Source: Bradyrhizobium sp. CB2312
GTDB taxonomy: Bacteria; Pseudomonadota; Alphaproteobacteria; Rhizobiales; Xanthobacteraceae
DNA: 64,000 bases
Assembly (NCBI RefSeq): GCF_029714425.1
Contig: NZ_CP121668.1
Coordinates: 744,001-808,000, forward strand
Direction: 5' to 3'
Position numbers and translations under genes: made by a program. Below, one piece after another: positions 25,692 through 35,673 of the stretch; the first letter of the stretch is position 1; every line of letters starts with the position of its first letter. Below the pieces are notes generated by a model that saw nothing but the letters and a program-made list of their open reading frames with translations, ran no database searches and was not told where the DNA came from.

Positions 25692-28600
25692 TCAATGCGC
25701 TTCGTCCCAATTGTTCGCCGCGCGCGCATCGACATGCAGCGGCACCGACAGCAGCACGGCCGGGAACGGCGCGTCCTGCATCACATGCTGCACGACCGGC
25801 AGCGTCGCCTCGACCTCGGCGTCCGGCACCTCGAAGATCAGCTCGTCATGCACCTGCAAGAGCATCTGCGCCGACAGCTTCTTCTGCGCCAGCGCATCCT
25901 CCACCCGCGTCATGGCGCGACGGATGATGTCGGCGGCAGTGCCCTGGAGCCGGGCGTTGATCGCGGCACGCTCGTTGAAGGCGCGCACCGAGGCGTTGGA
26001 GGCCTTGATGTCGGGGTAGTGGCACTTGCGGCCGAACAGCGTGGTGACGTAGCCGTGCTGCCGGCAGAACTCCTTGGTCTCGTCCATATAGGCGCGGATG
26101 CCGGGGAAGCGCTCGAAATATTTCTTGATGTAGGCGGACGCCTCCTCGCGGGCGATGCCGAGCTGGTTGGCGAGGCCAAACGCCGAGATGCCGTAGATGA
26201 TGCCGAAATTGATCGCCTTGGCGCGGCGGCGGATCTCGCTCGGCATGCCCTCGATCGGCACGCCGAACATCTCCGACGCGGTCATCGCGTGAATGTCGAG
26301 GCCGTCGCGAAAGGCCTGCTTCAGCACGGGAATGTCGGCGATCTCGGCGAGCAGCCGCAGCTCGATCTGCGAATAGTCGGCGGAGACGAGCTTGTGGCCC
26401 GGCGTCGCGATGAAGGCGCGGCGGATCTTTCGCCCGTCCTCGGTGCGCACCGGGATGTTCTGCAAGTTCGGCTCGTTCGACGACAGCCGGCCCGTCGTGG
26501 TCGCGGCCAGCGCGTAGGTCGTGTGCACGCGATGGGTCTGTGGGTGGACGTAGGTCGGCAGCGCGTCGGTGTAGGTCGATTTCAACTTCGAGACCTGGCG
26601 CCACTCCAAGATCTTCTTCGGGAAGTCGTAGCCCTGCTCGGCGAGATCGTCGAGCACCTGCGCGGTGGTCGACCACGCGCCGGTCTTGGTCTTGCTGCCG
26701 CCCGGCAGTCCCATCTTGCCGAACAGGATGTCGCCGATCTGCTTGGGGCTGCCGACATTCACGGGTTCGCCCGCGATCTCCTGGATCTCGGCCTCGACGC
26801 GCGCGGCGGTCTGGGCGAATTCGCCCGACAGCCGCGACAGCACCTGGCGGTCGATCGAGATGCCGCGCCGCTCCATGCGTGCGAGCACCGAGACCAGCGG
26901 CCGCTCCAGCGTCTCGTAGACGGCGGTCATGCGCTCGGCGACGAGGCGCGGCTTCAGCACGCGCCACGCGCGTAGCGCCATGTCGGCGCCTTCCGCCGAC
27001 AGAGGCGCCGCCTTGTCGATCGGCACCTGGTCGAAGGTGATCTTGCCCTTGCCGCTGCCGAGCAGTTCGCTCTCCTTCAGCATGGCGTGGCCGAACCAGC
27101 GCTCGGACAGGGACTCCAACCCATGCGAGCCGCGGCCGGCGTCGAGCACATAGGAGATCAGCTGCGCATCGTCGATGCTGCGCAAGGTGATGCCGTGCTG
27201 CGCCAGCATCACGGCGCTGAACTTGGCATCGAAGCCGATCTTGAGGATTCCCGGTGATTCCAGCACCGGCCGCAGCGCTTCGATGGCATCATCATGCTTG
27301 ACCTGATCAGGCGCCAGCCCCGCGTCGAACAGGCCGGCACCGCCGCCGGACTGCTTGTGCGCCAGCGGCACGTAGCAGGCCTCGTTCGGGGCCAGCGCCA
27401 ACGCGACGCCGCAGAGATCGGCCTGCATCGGGTCGATGGAGTTGGCCTTGATCTCGATCGCGACCTGGCCGGCATCGTGGATGCGCGCGATGAAGGCGTT
27501 GAGCTCCTTGAGGCTCTTGACCGTCTGGTACTTGCTGCGATCGACCGGAAGCTTGCGCAAGGCCTCCTCGCGCGCCGCTGCGAGCGAGATCGGCGCGCCC
27601 TTGAGGTTCGCCGTCTTGTCGCCCTTGTCGCCACCCGTTACCGTCTTTGCAGGGCCGCCGAACAGGTCGCCGGAGCTCTCGGGCGACTTCGCCTTCGCGC
27701 TCTCGCCGGCCCTGGCGCCGCTGCTGTTGCTGGCATCGGCGTCGACATTGGCGGGATCGATCTGGGAATAGTCGGCGACGCGGCGCGTCAACGTGGAAAA
27801 TTCCATCGCCTTCAGGAAGGCGATCAGCTTGCGCGCATCGGGCTCGTGGACGGCGAGATCGTCGAGCGGCACGTCCAGATCGACCTTGTCGTCGAGCAGC
27901 ACCAGCTTGCGCGAGATCCGCGCCTTCTCGGCATTCTCCAGCAGCGCCTCGCGCCGCTTCGGCTGCTTGATCTCGCCGGCGCGGAACAGCAGCTGATCGA
28001 GGTCGCCATATTCGATGATCAGCTGCGCGGCCGTCTTGATGCCGATGCCAGGGACTCCCGGCACGTTGTCGGTGGAATCGCCGGCCAGCGCCTGCACCTC
28101 GACCACCTTCTCCGGCGGCACGCCGAACTTCTCGATCACCTCGGGGATGCCGATGCGGCGGTCCTTCATGGTGTCGTACATGGTGACGCAGTCGGTGACG
28201 AGCTGCATCAGGTCCTTGTCGGAGGAGACGATGGTCGCGATCGCGCCGCGCTCGCAGGCCTGCCGCACATAGGTCGCGATGAGATCGTCGGCCTCGAAGC
28301 CGGCCTGCTCCAGGCAGGGCAGGTCGAAGGCGCGCACGGCTTCCCGGATCAGCGCGAATTGCGGGATCAGGTCGTCAGGCGCCGGCGGCCGGTGCGCCTT
28401 GTAATCAGCGTAGATCTTGTTGCGGAATGTGACTTCCGACTTGTCGAACACGATTGCGAGGTGCGTCGGCCGGTTGTCCTCGGGCATGTCGCGCAAGAGC
28501 TTCCACAGCATGTTGCAGAAGCCGAGCACGGCATTGACCTGCAAGCCGTCCGACTTGCGGTTCAGTGGCGGCAACGCGTGATAGGCGCGAAAAATGTAGC

Positions 28601-28766
28601 CGGAACCGTCGACCAGGAACACGTGGTCGCCCTTGCCAACCCCCTTCGCCGCAATCGGTTTGGCAGCAGCTGGCGCAGCGGCTTTGGTGTCGGCGACGGC
28701 CTCCTTAGCCTTGGGCGCAGCCTTGGTGTCAGCTTTGGCGGTGGTCTTCGGGGATGTTTTGGGCAT
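25692..28766 (-). CDS. polA: DNA polymerase I with degenerate proofreading domain
   Basis: 1024 residues; replication and repair polymerase. After a 45-residue Lys/Ala-rich extension comes the 5'-3' exonuclease domain (HVFLVDGSGYIFRAYHALPP; SSDKDLMQLV; GDSTDNVPGVPGIG). The 3'-5' exonuclease region has lost key acids: the expected D-x-E reads E438-I-K440, and the Y-x-x-x-D motif reads Leu589...Gly593 (SAEGAD), although Asp513 of motif II remains. The polymerase domain is intact: DYSQIELR with Asp797, 'RRRAKAINFGIIYG' and VHDE with Asp974. So it should polymerise and remove RNA primers but probably not proofread. Monocistronic. Confidence 0.96.
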   Translation of the reverse strand: MPKTSPKTTAKADTKAAPKAKEAVADTKAAAPAAAKPIAAKGVGKGDHVFLVDGSGYIFRAYHALPPLNRKSDGLQVNAVLGFCNMLWKLLRDMPEDNRPTHLAIVFDKSEVTFRNKIYADYKAHRPPAPDDLIPQFALIREAVRAFDLPCLEQAGFEADDLIATYVRQACERGAIATIVSSDKDLMQLVTDCVTMYDTMKDRRIGIPEVIEKFGVPPEKVVEVQALAGDSTDNVPGVPGIGIKTAAQLIIEYGDLDQLLFRAGEIKQPKRREALLENAEKARISRKLVLLDDKVDLDVPLDDLAVHEPDARKLIAFLKAMEFSTLTRRVADYSQIDPANVDADASNSSGARAGESAKAKSPESSGDLFGGPAKTVTGGDKGDKTANLKGAPISLAAAREEALRKLPVDRSKYQTVKSLKELNAFIARIHDAGQVAIEIKANSIDPMQADLCGVALALAPNEACYVPLAHKQSGGGAGLFDAGLAPDQVKHDDAIEALRPVLESPGILKIGFDAKFSAVMLAQHGITLRSIDDAQLISYVLDAGRGSHGLESLSERWFGHAMLKESELLGSGKGKITFDQVPIDKAAPLSAEGADMALRAWRVLKPRLVAERMTAVYETLERPLVSVLARMERRGISIDRQVLSRLSGEFAQTAARVEAEIQEIAGEPVNVGSPKQIGDILFGKMGLPGGSKTKTGAWSTTAQVLDDLAEQGYDFPKKILEWRQVSKLKSTYTDALPTYVHPQTHRVHTTYALAATTTGRLSSNEPNLQNIPVRTEDGRKIRRAFIATPGHKLVSADYSQIELRLLAEIADIPVLKQAFRDGLDIHAMTASEMFGVPIEGMPSEIRRRAKAINFGIIYGISAFGLANQLGIAREEASAYIKKYFERFPGIRAYMDETKEFCRQHGYVTTLFGRKCHYPDIKASNASVRAFNERAAINARLQGTAADIIRRAMTRVEDALAQKKLSAQMLLQVHDELIFEVPDAEVEATLPVVQHVMQDAPFPAVLLSVPLHVDARAANNWDEAH

Positions 28767-28845
28767 GGCCGCAATGTATGAATTTTTGCGGATTTTGACA
28801 GCCTTGGAAGGGGGATTTTTGGCTTGCTGGCGCCGCTATCCCCAC

Positions 28846-28995
28846 TGTCATCCCGGGGCGCGCGAAGCGCGAGCCCGGGATCCATAGCCACAGGGAGAAG
28901 TTTGGCGAAGGTTGGCAGTGATTAGGCCGTGGTACGGAAACCGCAATCCATGCATAAATCACGCGGTATGGGTCCCGGCGTTCGCCGGGACGACA
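28846..28995. repeat. MITE-like inverted repeat, family C
   Basis: Left arm TGTCATCCCGGGGCGCGCGA... with inner CCATAGCCACAGGGAGAAG; right arm CACGCGGTATGGGTCCCGGC G...GGGACGACA. It is closest to the copy at 7200, including the internal spacer. Confidence 0.85.
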
Positions 28996-29007
28996 CCGAG
29001 AACGCCG

Positions 29008-30075
29008 CTACTCCGCCGCCTGCAACACCGGCCCCGTCTTCTTCGGCGCGATCCAGAACGCATCCGGCCGCTCGAACAGGAAGTGGGCGCCCGTCCGCAG
29101 TGCGGCCTGCCAGATCGCCAGCGATCCGATCACGCCGACAATGGTGACGATCAGCGACACCGTGCCGATGTCGGGAATGATGCCGGTACGCAAGAGCAGC
29201 GTGCGGGTCGCCGCCATCGGTAGGAAGAAGATGAGATAGATCACGATCGAATGCTCGCCGCAGAAGCGAAAGAAGTTCAGCCATTGCGCGCGCGCGAGCA
29301 GCGTGCCCATCGTGACGATGGCGCAGGCGCCGGCGAAACCGAGCACGAGCGAGACGATCTTCCACTCGCTTGCCCCATATGCGACGAGGCCGGCATTGGC
29401 CAGCGCCCAGGTCGCGAGGGCGGCGAGCGCCAGCGCGGGATGTTTTCGCGCGCGATCCGACAGCGCGAACACGTAAGGCGCGAACAGGTAGCCCGAATAG
29501 AAGTAGACGAAGCGCGCGCAGAATTCGTCGATCGCGGTCCAGCCGGTTGCGATGCGCGCCGTCTCGAGCGCGGCGGCAACGAGCCAGATCGCAAGCGGCG
29601 GGATTTGCCGTGTCAGTTTTGTGACGACGAAGAACATCGGCAGCAGATAGATGAACCACAGCGTGCCGAACGGCTCGATGAAGGATTCCAGATACAGCAG
29701 GCCCGCATCACGCCAGCTCGATTCTGCGGCGAAGGCGGGCGCCTTGAAGCCGAATTGGATTGTCACCCAGACGACATAGAAATAGGCGAAATGCACCACC
29801 TTGCGATCGAGATAAGTTCGCCAGTCGCGATCGATCACCAGTGGCAGGAACAGGCCCGAGATCAGGAAGAAATCGGGCATCCGGAACGGCTTTGCGAAGG
29901 CCACCAGGACATGCATGAAACCGGTCTCGCCGGCGGCGAGCTCCACCCCCAGCACCGAATGCATCATCACGACCATGACGATGCAGATACCCTTGGCGTA
30001 GTCGACCCAGTCGACACGCCCGGCCGTCGAGCCCTTCGGGCTCGCGCTCGCGGCGATTGTGCCTGATGATGCCAT
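29008..30075 (-). CDS. Acyltransferase-3 family integral membrane protein
   Basis: 355 residues with about ten hydrophobic segments, of the Acyl_transf_3 family (COG3594-like). It begins 'VDWVDYAKGICIVMVVMMHS', where the D-x-x-K-G and terminal His are the family signature, and 'RMPDFFLISGLFLP' follows. Such proteins O-acylate surface sugars such as exopolysaccharide or O-antigen. It is divergent from the UDP-glucose dehydrogenase gene, which makes the substrate UDP-glucuronate for such polymers, so a shared surface-polysaccharide role is plausible. Confidence 0.88.
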   Translation of the reverse strand: MASSGTIAASASPKGSTAGRVDWVDYAKGICIVMVVMMHSVLGVELAAGETGFMHVLVAFAKPFRMPDFFLISGLFLPLVIDRDWRTYLDRKVVHFAYFYVVWVTIQFGFKAPAFAAESSWRDAGLLYLESFIEPFGTLWFIYLLPMFFVVTKLTRQIPPLAIWLVAAALETARIATGWTAIDEFCARFVYFYSGYLFAPYVFALSDRARKHPALALAALATWALANAGLVAYGASEWKIVSLVLGFAGACAIVTMGTLLARAQWLNFFRFCGEHSIVIYLIFFLPMAATRTLLLRTGIIPDIGTVSLIVTIVGVIGSLAIWQAALRTGAHFLFERPDAFWIAPKKTGPVLQAAE

Positions 30076-30266
30076 GGTGTCCCGTTTCGAGGCGTGTTCC
30101 GCCCGGCTCTGTATGGGCGTGGGCAGTTTGGATCCCAGTGGTTTCCGACTTCTTTACCGGTTCAAGTCGCGTGCCGGTTTTTGCATGCGGACTGTTCCCT
30201 CCCCGCAGGAAAATGCTAAACCGACCAAAGTTGGGGTTTTGTTAACCAGCCAGAACAGGGTTTTTC

Positions 30267-31583
30267 ATGCGAATCGCGATGATCGGCACGGGTTATGTGG
30301 GACTGGTGTCCGGGGCCTGCTTTGCGGATTTCGGTCACGACGTGACTTGCGTCGATAAGGACGAGAAGAAGATCGCGGCGCTTCATCGCGGCGAGATCCC
30401 GATCTACGAGCCCGGGCTGGACGAGCTGGTCGCCAATAACGTCAAGGCCAAGCGGCTGGACTTCACCACCGATCTGTCGAAGCCGGTCGCCGAGGCCGAC
30501 GCCGTGTTCATCGCGGTCGGCACCCCGTCGCGCCGCGGCGACGGCCATGCCGATCTGTCCTATGTCTACGCCGCCGCGAAGGAGATCGCGCAGGCGCTGT
30601 CCGGCTTCACCGTGGTGGTGACCAAGTCGACCGTGCCGGTCGGCACCGGCGACGAGGTCGAGCGCATCATCCGCGAGGCCAATCCGAACGCCGACGTCGT
30701 CGTCGCCTCCAATCCCGAATTCCTGCGCGAGGGTGCGGCGATCCGCGACTTCAAGTTCCCCGACCGCATCGTGGTCGGCACCTCCGACGAGCGCGGCCGC
30801 AAGGTGATGGGCGACATCTATCGGCCGCTGTCGCTGAACCAGGCGCCGCTGATGTTCACCGCGCGCCGCACTGCGGAGATGATCAAATACGCCGCCAACG
30901 CGTTCCTGGCGACCAAGATCACCTTCATCAACGAGATCGCCGATCTCTCGGAGAAGGCCGGCGCCAACGTCCAGGAGGTCGCGCGCGGCATTGGGCTGGA
31001 CAACCGCATCGGCACCAAGTTCCTGCATGCCGGTCCCGGCTTCGGCGGCTCGTGCTTTCCGAAGGACACCAAGGCGCTGATCAAGATCGCGCAGGACCAT
31101 GACGTGCAGCTGCGCATCGTCGAGTCCGTGCTGGCGGTCAACGAGAACCGCAAGCGCGCGATGGCGCGCAAAGTGAGCCAGGCCCTCGGCGGCTCCTTGC
31201 GCGGCAAGACCATCGCGGTGCTCGGCCTCACCTTCAAGCCCGACACCGACGACATGCGCGATGCGCCGTCGATCCCGCTGGTCACCGGCCTCATCGACAT
31301 GGGCGCGAACGTCAAGGCGTTCGACCCGGTCGGCATGGAGCAGGCCAAGGGCGAACTGCCCAGCATCACCTATTGCGAGGACGCCTATTCGTGCGCGCAA
31401 GGCGCCGACGCGGTCGTCATCGTCACCGAATGGGTCCAGTTCCGCGCGCTCGACCTCGACCGGCTGAAGAGCGCCATGGCCCAGCCGATCATCGTCGACC
31501 TCCGCAACATCTATCGCCCGGAAGAGATGGAAGCCGCCGGCTTCACCTACGAGAGCGTCGGCCGCCCGCCGGTGCAGGGCTGA
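30267..31583 (+). CDS. UDP-glucose 6-dehydrogenase
   Basis: 438-residue enzyme of the UDP-glucose/GDP-mannose dehydrogenase family that oxidises UDP-glucose to UDP-glucuronate with NAD. The NAD motif MIGTGYVGLVSGACFADFG is at the N-terminus, 'KSTVPVGTGDEV' and 'NPEFLREGAA' are active-site segments, and the catalytic cysteine is Cys263 in FGGSCFPKDTKAL. 'GLTFKPDTDDMRDAPS' marks the C-terminal domain. The choice of UDP-glucose over GDP-mannose follows the best-known family members. It supplies precursors for exopolysaccharide or LPS. Confidence 0.93.
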   Translation: MRIAMIGTGYVGLVSGACFADFGHDVTCVDKDEKKIAALHRGEIPIYEPGLDELVANNVKAKRLDFTTDLSKPVAEADAVFIAVGTPSRRGDGHADLSYVYAAAKEIAQALSGFTVVVTKSTVPVGTGDEVERIIREANPNADVVVASNPEFLREGAAIRDFKFPDRIVVGTSDERGRKVMGDIYRPLSLNQAPLMFTARRTAEMIKYAANAFLATKITFINEIADLSEKAGANVQEVARGIGLDNRIGTKFLHAGPGFGGSCFPKDTKALIKIAQDHDVQLRIVESVLAVNENRKRAMARKVSQALGGSLRGKTIAVLGLTFKPDTDDMRDAPSIPLVTGLIDMGANVKAFDPVGMEQAKGELPSITYCEDAYSCAQGADAVVIVTEWVQFRALDLDRLKSAMAQPIIVDLRNIYRPEEMEAAGFTYESVGRPPVQG

Positions 31584-31610
31584 TAGCCAGATATCATTGT
31601 CGTCTAAAAC

Positions 31611-31693
31611 CGTCATGGCCGGGCTTGTCCCGGCCATCCACGTCTGTTTTCTAGTCCAAGACGTGAATGCCCGGGACAAGCCCGGGCATGACG
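31611..31693. repeat. Palindromic mosaic repeat, family A
   Basis: CGTCATGGCCGGGCTTGTCC ... GGGACAAGCCCGGGCATGACG around a spacer with TCCACGTCTG. It ends 13 bp before the hrpB start codon. Confidence 0.9.
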
Positions 31694-31706
31694 ACCGGAT
31701 GATTTC

Positions 31707-34181
31707 TTGCCTCGCACCTTCGATACCCCCCTCCCGATCGACGCCGTGCTCGACGACCTCTCGCGCACGCTGGAGGCGCATAACGCCGCCGTGCTGGTGG
31801 CGCCGCCCGGCGCCGGCAAGACCACGCGCGTGCCGCTGGCGCTGCTCGATGCACCCTGGGCCAGGAACAAGAAGATCATCGTACTGGAGCCGCGCCGCAT
31901 CGCCGCGCGCGCCAGCGCCGACCGCATGGCCAAGTCGCTCGGCGAGCGTACGGGGGAGACGGTCGGCTACCGCGTCCGTTTCGGCTCGAAGATCTCGCGC
32001 GCCACGCGCATCGAGGTCGTGACCGAGGGCATCTTCACCCGCCAGATCCTCGACGATCCCGAACTGTCAGGCGTCGCCGCCATCCTGTTCGATGAATTCC
32101 ACGAGCGCTCGCTCGATGCCGACATGGGCCTCGCGCTGGCCCGCGACGCGCAACTCGGTTTGCGCGAAGACTTACGCATCCTCGTGATGTCGGCAACGCT
32201 GGACGGCGCCCGCGTCGCAAAGCTGCTTGGCGAGGCGCCCGTCGTCGAGAGCGAGGGCCGGGCGTTTCCGGTCGAGACGCGTTATCTCGGCCGCAAGGCG
32301 GACGCGCCGATCGAGCGGCAGATGGCGGATGCGATTGCCTCCGCGCTCCGCGCCGACAGCGGCTCTGTGCTGGCGTTCCTGCCGGGCGCCGCCGAAATCC
32401 GCCGCACCCAGAACTTCCTCGGCGAGCGCGTGCAGGACGCCTCCATCGAGATCGTGCCGCTGTTCGGCGCGCTCGACGCCGCCGTGCAGGACCGCGCCAT
32501 TGCGCCGGCGCCGAAGGGCACGCGCAAGGTCGTGCTGGCGACCTCGATCGCGGAGACCTCGCTCACCATCGAAGGCGTGCGCATCGTCGTCGATTCCGGC
32601 CTCGCCCGCGTGCCGCGCTACGAGCCCGACATCGGCCTGACCAGGCTCGAGACCGTGCGCGCGGCGCGTGCGGCGGTGGACCAGCGCCGCGGCCGCGCCG
32701 GCCGTACCGAGCCTGGCGTCTGCTATCGGCTCTGGGACGAGCCGCAGACGGCCTCGCTTGCGCCCTACACCCAGCCGGAAATCTTGAGCGCCGACCTGTC
32801 CTCGCTGGTGCTCGACCTCGCGCAATGGGGCGTCGCCGATCCTGCCGCGCTGTCGTTCCTCGATCCGCCGCCGGCGCCAGCGTGGAAAGAAGCAAAGAGC
32901 CTGCTCGAAGAGCTCAATGCGCTCGACGGCGATGGCCGCATCACCGCGGAAGGCAAGAGCCTGCGCGCGCTGGCGCTGCCGCCGCGGCTCGCGCGCATGA
33001 TCGTGGATTCGCATCGCGCAGGCGAAGGCGAAGCCGCCGCCGAGATCGCGGCGATCATCACCGAGCGTGGGCTTGGCGGCGACAGCGTCGATCTCGAGCA
33101 CCGGCGCGACCAGTTCCGCCGCGACCGCTCGCCGCGTGCCGCAAGCGCGCGCGACCTCGCGCGGCGCTGGGCCTCGCAGGTGGCGGCGTCGGAGAAGGAA
33201 GGGCAGCAGGATGATCTCTCCACTGGTCTGATGCTCGCCTACGCCTTCCCGGACCGCGTCGCGCGCAATCGCGGCAATGGCAGTTTCGTGCTCGCCAACG
33301 GCCGCGGCGCTGCCGTGGAGCAGACCTCGTCGCTCGCCCGCGCGCCCTATATCGCGATCGGCGAGATGACGGGCACGGCCGCGAGCGGACGCATCCTGCT
33401 CGCCGCGCAGATCACGCAGGACGAAATCGAGCAGCATTTCGCCGAGCATATCGAGACCGTCGACGAGATCTCGTTCGATCGCGGCGCGATGGCGCTGCGC
33501 GCACGGCGCAAGCGCGCGCTGCATGCAATCACGCTCTCCGAGGCCACACTTGCCGTGTCGCCCTCGGAGGACACCGCGCGCATTTTGGCCGATGGGTTGA
33601 TCGCCGCGGGGCTCGACCGGCTGCCCTGGTCGAAGGCCGCCAAGCAATGGCGCGACCGCGTGATGTTCCTGCGCAAGGCCGAGGGCGAGAGCTGGCCGGA
33701 TCTGTCCGACGACGGGCTGATCGCGCGGCGCGATGATTGGCTGGTACCGGCGCTCTACGACATGATCGCGCTCAAGGACATCTCGCCGGGCGATCTCTCC
33801 GACGCATTGATGGCGCTGTTGCCCTGGGAGATGCGCGCGCGGCTCGACCGCGAAGCGCCGACGCATTTCGAGGCGCCGACCGGCAGCGTGCTCGCGATCG
33901 ACTATGAGGCGGAGCAGGGGCCGACCATCGCAGTGCGGCTGCAGGAATTGTTCGGCCTCAACACCCATCCCTCGATCGCCGCCGGCAAGGTGCCGCTGGT
34001 GCTGGAGCTGCTGTCGCCGGCGCAGCGCCCGGTCCAGGTGACGCGCGATCTTCCTGGCTTCTGGCGCGGCAGCTACGCCGCGGTCCGCTCCGACCTGCGC
34101 GGCCGCTACCCGCGCCATCCCTGGCCGGACGATCCCGCCAGCGCCGTGCCGACGAGGCGGGCGAAGCCGCGCGGGACGTGA
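31707..34181 (+). CDS. hrpB: ATP-dependent helicase HrpB
   Basis: 824-residue DEAH-box RNA helicase. Motif I APPGAGKT is at residues 32-39, motif II DEFH at 129-132, then 'VMSATLDG' (motif III), 'ATSIAETSLTIEGVRIVVDS' (motif V) and 'QRRGRAGRTEPG' (motif VI). The C-terminal HrpB domain ends with 'GRYPRHPWPDDP', the usual conserved tail. The start is TTG 31707; no ATG lies in frame before the preceding repeat. The cellular role of HrpB is poorly known in alphaproteobacteria. Confidence 0.95.
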   Translation: MPRTFDTPLPIDAVLDDLSRTLEAHNAAVLVAPPGAGKTTRVPLALLDAPWARNKKIIVLEPRRIAARASADRMAKSLGERTGETVGYRVRFGSKISRATRIEVVTEGIFTRQILDDPELSGVAAILFDEFHERSLDADMGLALARDAQLGLREDLRILVMSATLDGARVAKLLGEAPVVESEGRAFPVETRYLGRKADAPIERQMADAIASALRADSGSVLAFLPGAAEIRRTQNFLGERVQDASIEIVPLFGALDAAVQDRAIAPAPKGTRKVVLATSIAETSLTIEGVRIVVDSGLARVPRYEPDIGLTRLETVRAARAAVDQRRGRAGRTEPGVCYRLWDEPQTASLAPYTQPEILSADLSSLVLDLAQWGVADPAALSFLDPPPAPAWKEAKSLLEELNALDGDGRITAEGKSLRALALPPRLARMIVDSHRAGEGEAAAEIAAIITERGLGGDSVDLEHRRDQFRRDRSPRAASARDLARRWASQVAASEKEGQQDDLSTGLMLAYAFPDRVARNRGNGSFVLANGRGAAVEQTSSLARAPYIAIGEMTGTAASGRILLAAQITQDEIEQHFAEHIETVDEISFDRGAMALRARRKRALHAITLSEATLAVSPSEDTARILADGLIAAGLDRLPWSKAAKQWRDRVMFLRKAEGESWPDLSDDGLIARRDDWLVPALYDMIALKDISPGDLSDALMALLPWEMRARLDREAPTHFEAPTGSVLAIDYEAEQGPTIAVRLQELFGLNTHPSIAAGKVPLVLELLSPAQRPVQVTRDLPGFWRGSYAAVRSDLRGRYPRHPWPDDPASAVPTRRAKPRGT

Positions 34182-34233
34182 GATGCGTTCTCCCTCCCCC
34201 GCGGGCGGCAGGGCAATCGCGTTTGAACATTCT

Positions 34234-34319
34234 CGTCATGCCCGGGCTTGTCCCGGGCATCCACGTTCTTTGTGCCGCGTGGCAAGACGTGGATGACCGG
34301 GACGAGCCCGGCCATGACG
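34234..34319. repeat. Palindromic mosaic repeat, family A
   Basis: CGTCATGCCCGGGCTTGTCC at the left, GGGACGAGCCCGGCCATGACG at the right, with TCCACGTTCTTTG between. It sits downstream of hrpB. Confidence 0.88.
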
Positions 34320-34498
34320 CTGTGGAGACTGTCGGCGCCCCGAGCGCACAATGCGTAGCCTGCGGGAAGAGATTCGAAGTCGCCCATTAACCGTTCGCTC
34401 ATCCTTTTCGTCAAAATGGCACCGCTTTGCCCGCGGCCTCGCTCGCGGGCGGGCATATGGCGTGGTGAAATCGGGCTTTCCGGCTCGGAAGTGGTGTG

Positions 34499-35011
34499 AT
34501 GCGTAACATTATGATCATCGCGGCCGTCATGATCGGCCTCGGCACCTTCATGGCGCAGATGGCGGACAAGATGAGCTCGGCCTCCGCGACCTCCGCGCCG
34601 CGCACGACGGTCGCGGTTGCGGCGATGGCGCCCGCCGGCGGCCGCACGCTCAACATCCCGCGCGACGGCCGCGGTCATTTCCAGACCGAGGGCCGGATCG
34701 AGGGGCAGCGCATCGGCTTCATGGTCGACACCGGCGCCTCCGTCGTCGCGCTGAACGAGACCTCTGCGGCCCGCTTCGGCCTTCGCCCGTCGCGCAGCGA
34801 GTACAACGCCACCGTCTCCACCGCTAACGGCACCATCAAGGCCGCACGCACCCGCATCGCCATGCTAGATGTCGGCGGCCTCGTCGTGCGCGACGTCGAT
34901 GCCATGGTGCTGCCCGACGAGGCGCTGTCGGAGAACCTTCTCGGCCTCTCCTTCCTGTCCCGCCTCAAGCGCTTCGAATACGCCAACGGCCAGATGGTGC
35001 TGGAGCAGTAG
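34499..35011 (+). CDS. TIGR02281-type retropepsin-like aspartic protease
   Basis: 170-residue single-domain clan AA protease. One N-terminal hydrophobic segment (MRNIMIIAAVMIGLGTFMAQ) anchors or exports it. The active-site motif is DTGAS with Asp77, preceded by 'IEGQRIGFMV'; 'LLGLSFLSRLKRFEYANGQM' is the flap/C-terminal signature of the family. The enzyme is thought to act as a dimer in the periplasm. A GTG lies immediately before the ATG at 34499. Monocistronic. Confidence 0.9.
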   Translation: MRNIMIIAAVMIGLGTFMAQMADKMSSASATSAPRTTVAVAAMAPAGGRTLNIPRDGRGHFQTEGRIEGQRIGFMVDTGASVVALNETSAARFGLRPSRSEYNATVSTANGTIKAARTRIAMLDVGGLVVRDVDAMVLPDEALSENLLGLSFLSRLKRFEYANGQMVLEQ

Positions 35012-35046
35012 GCGAGCGTTCCATCCACCGGCCTTGCGGCGAAGCC

Positions 35047-35673
35047 CTACACGCTGCGTGGAGCGACGATGTTCCAATATCGCGGGTCGCTCGGCGATTG
35101 AACGCGAATCCAGCGATAGGGTGCGCGCGGCCAAGGTCTGATTTGCGCAGTCAGATTATCCAGCACCAGATCGCCGCCCTGGGTTCGAACGACCAACACC
35201 AGGTGACGCTTGCCCCAAACCGTCGCGACCTCGCCGAGCAGAAGCGCCCGCTGGGGCCAGCCTCGCCTCAGGAGCTGGTGGCGCTTGCTGACGGCGTAGT
35301 CGTTGCAGTCGCCGCGCTCGGGATCGATGACCCAGGTTTCTGCGGCGAGACCCAGTTCGTTCGGCTCCGGGACGATGCTGCTGTTTACGGTCTCGTTGAC
35401 CTCTTTCAGATCCTTCCATCGTGCCTCGGTCAAGTGAACCGGACCGCCACGAAACAGCAGGCGAGGGCGACACTCGTCCCGGTAGTTCAGGCAGAACTTC
35501 GTATATGCCATCGGCGGAAGCGTCAGATCGCCGAACCTGAGGTGGAGAGGCGCCGGCGAGGCACTGGTCGGCGGCCCAGACAACCTCTCATTGGCCGAAT
35601 GAGCGGCCATCGTTTGGCAGATCGACAAGACCGTGCCGGCCGCGATTGCGACTAGGATCGACACCGTGCGCAT
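35047..35673 (-). CDS. Bacterial transglutaminase-like cysteine peptidase (BTLCP)
   Basis: 208-residue exported protein. The signal peptide (MRTVSILVAIAAGTVLSICQ...) is followed by the BTLCP domain. The Cys-His-Asp triad is visible: Cys123 in RGDCNDYAVSKR, His157 in GKRHLVLVV and Asp172 in LVLDN. Family members are periplasmic and sometimes work with type I secreted adhesins (LapG-like), but no LapD or adhesin gene is nearby. It is convergent with the aspartic protease gene. Confidence 0.9.
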   Translation of the reverse strand: MRTVSILVAIAAGTVLSICQTMAAHSANERLSGPPTSASPAPLHLRFGDLTLPPMAYTKFCLNYRDECRPRLLFRGGPVHLTEARWKDLKEVNETVNSSIVPEPNELGLAAETWVIDPERGDCNDYAVSKRHQLLRRGWPQRALLLGEVATVWGKRHLVLVVRTQGGDLVLDNLTAQIRPWPRAPYRWIRVQSPSDPRYWNIVAPRSV

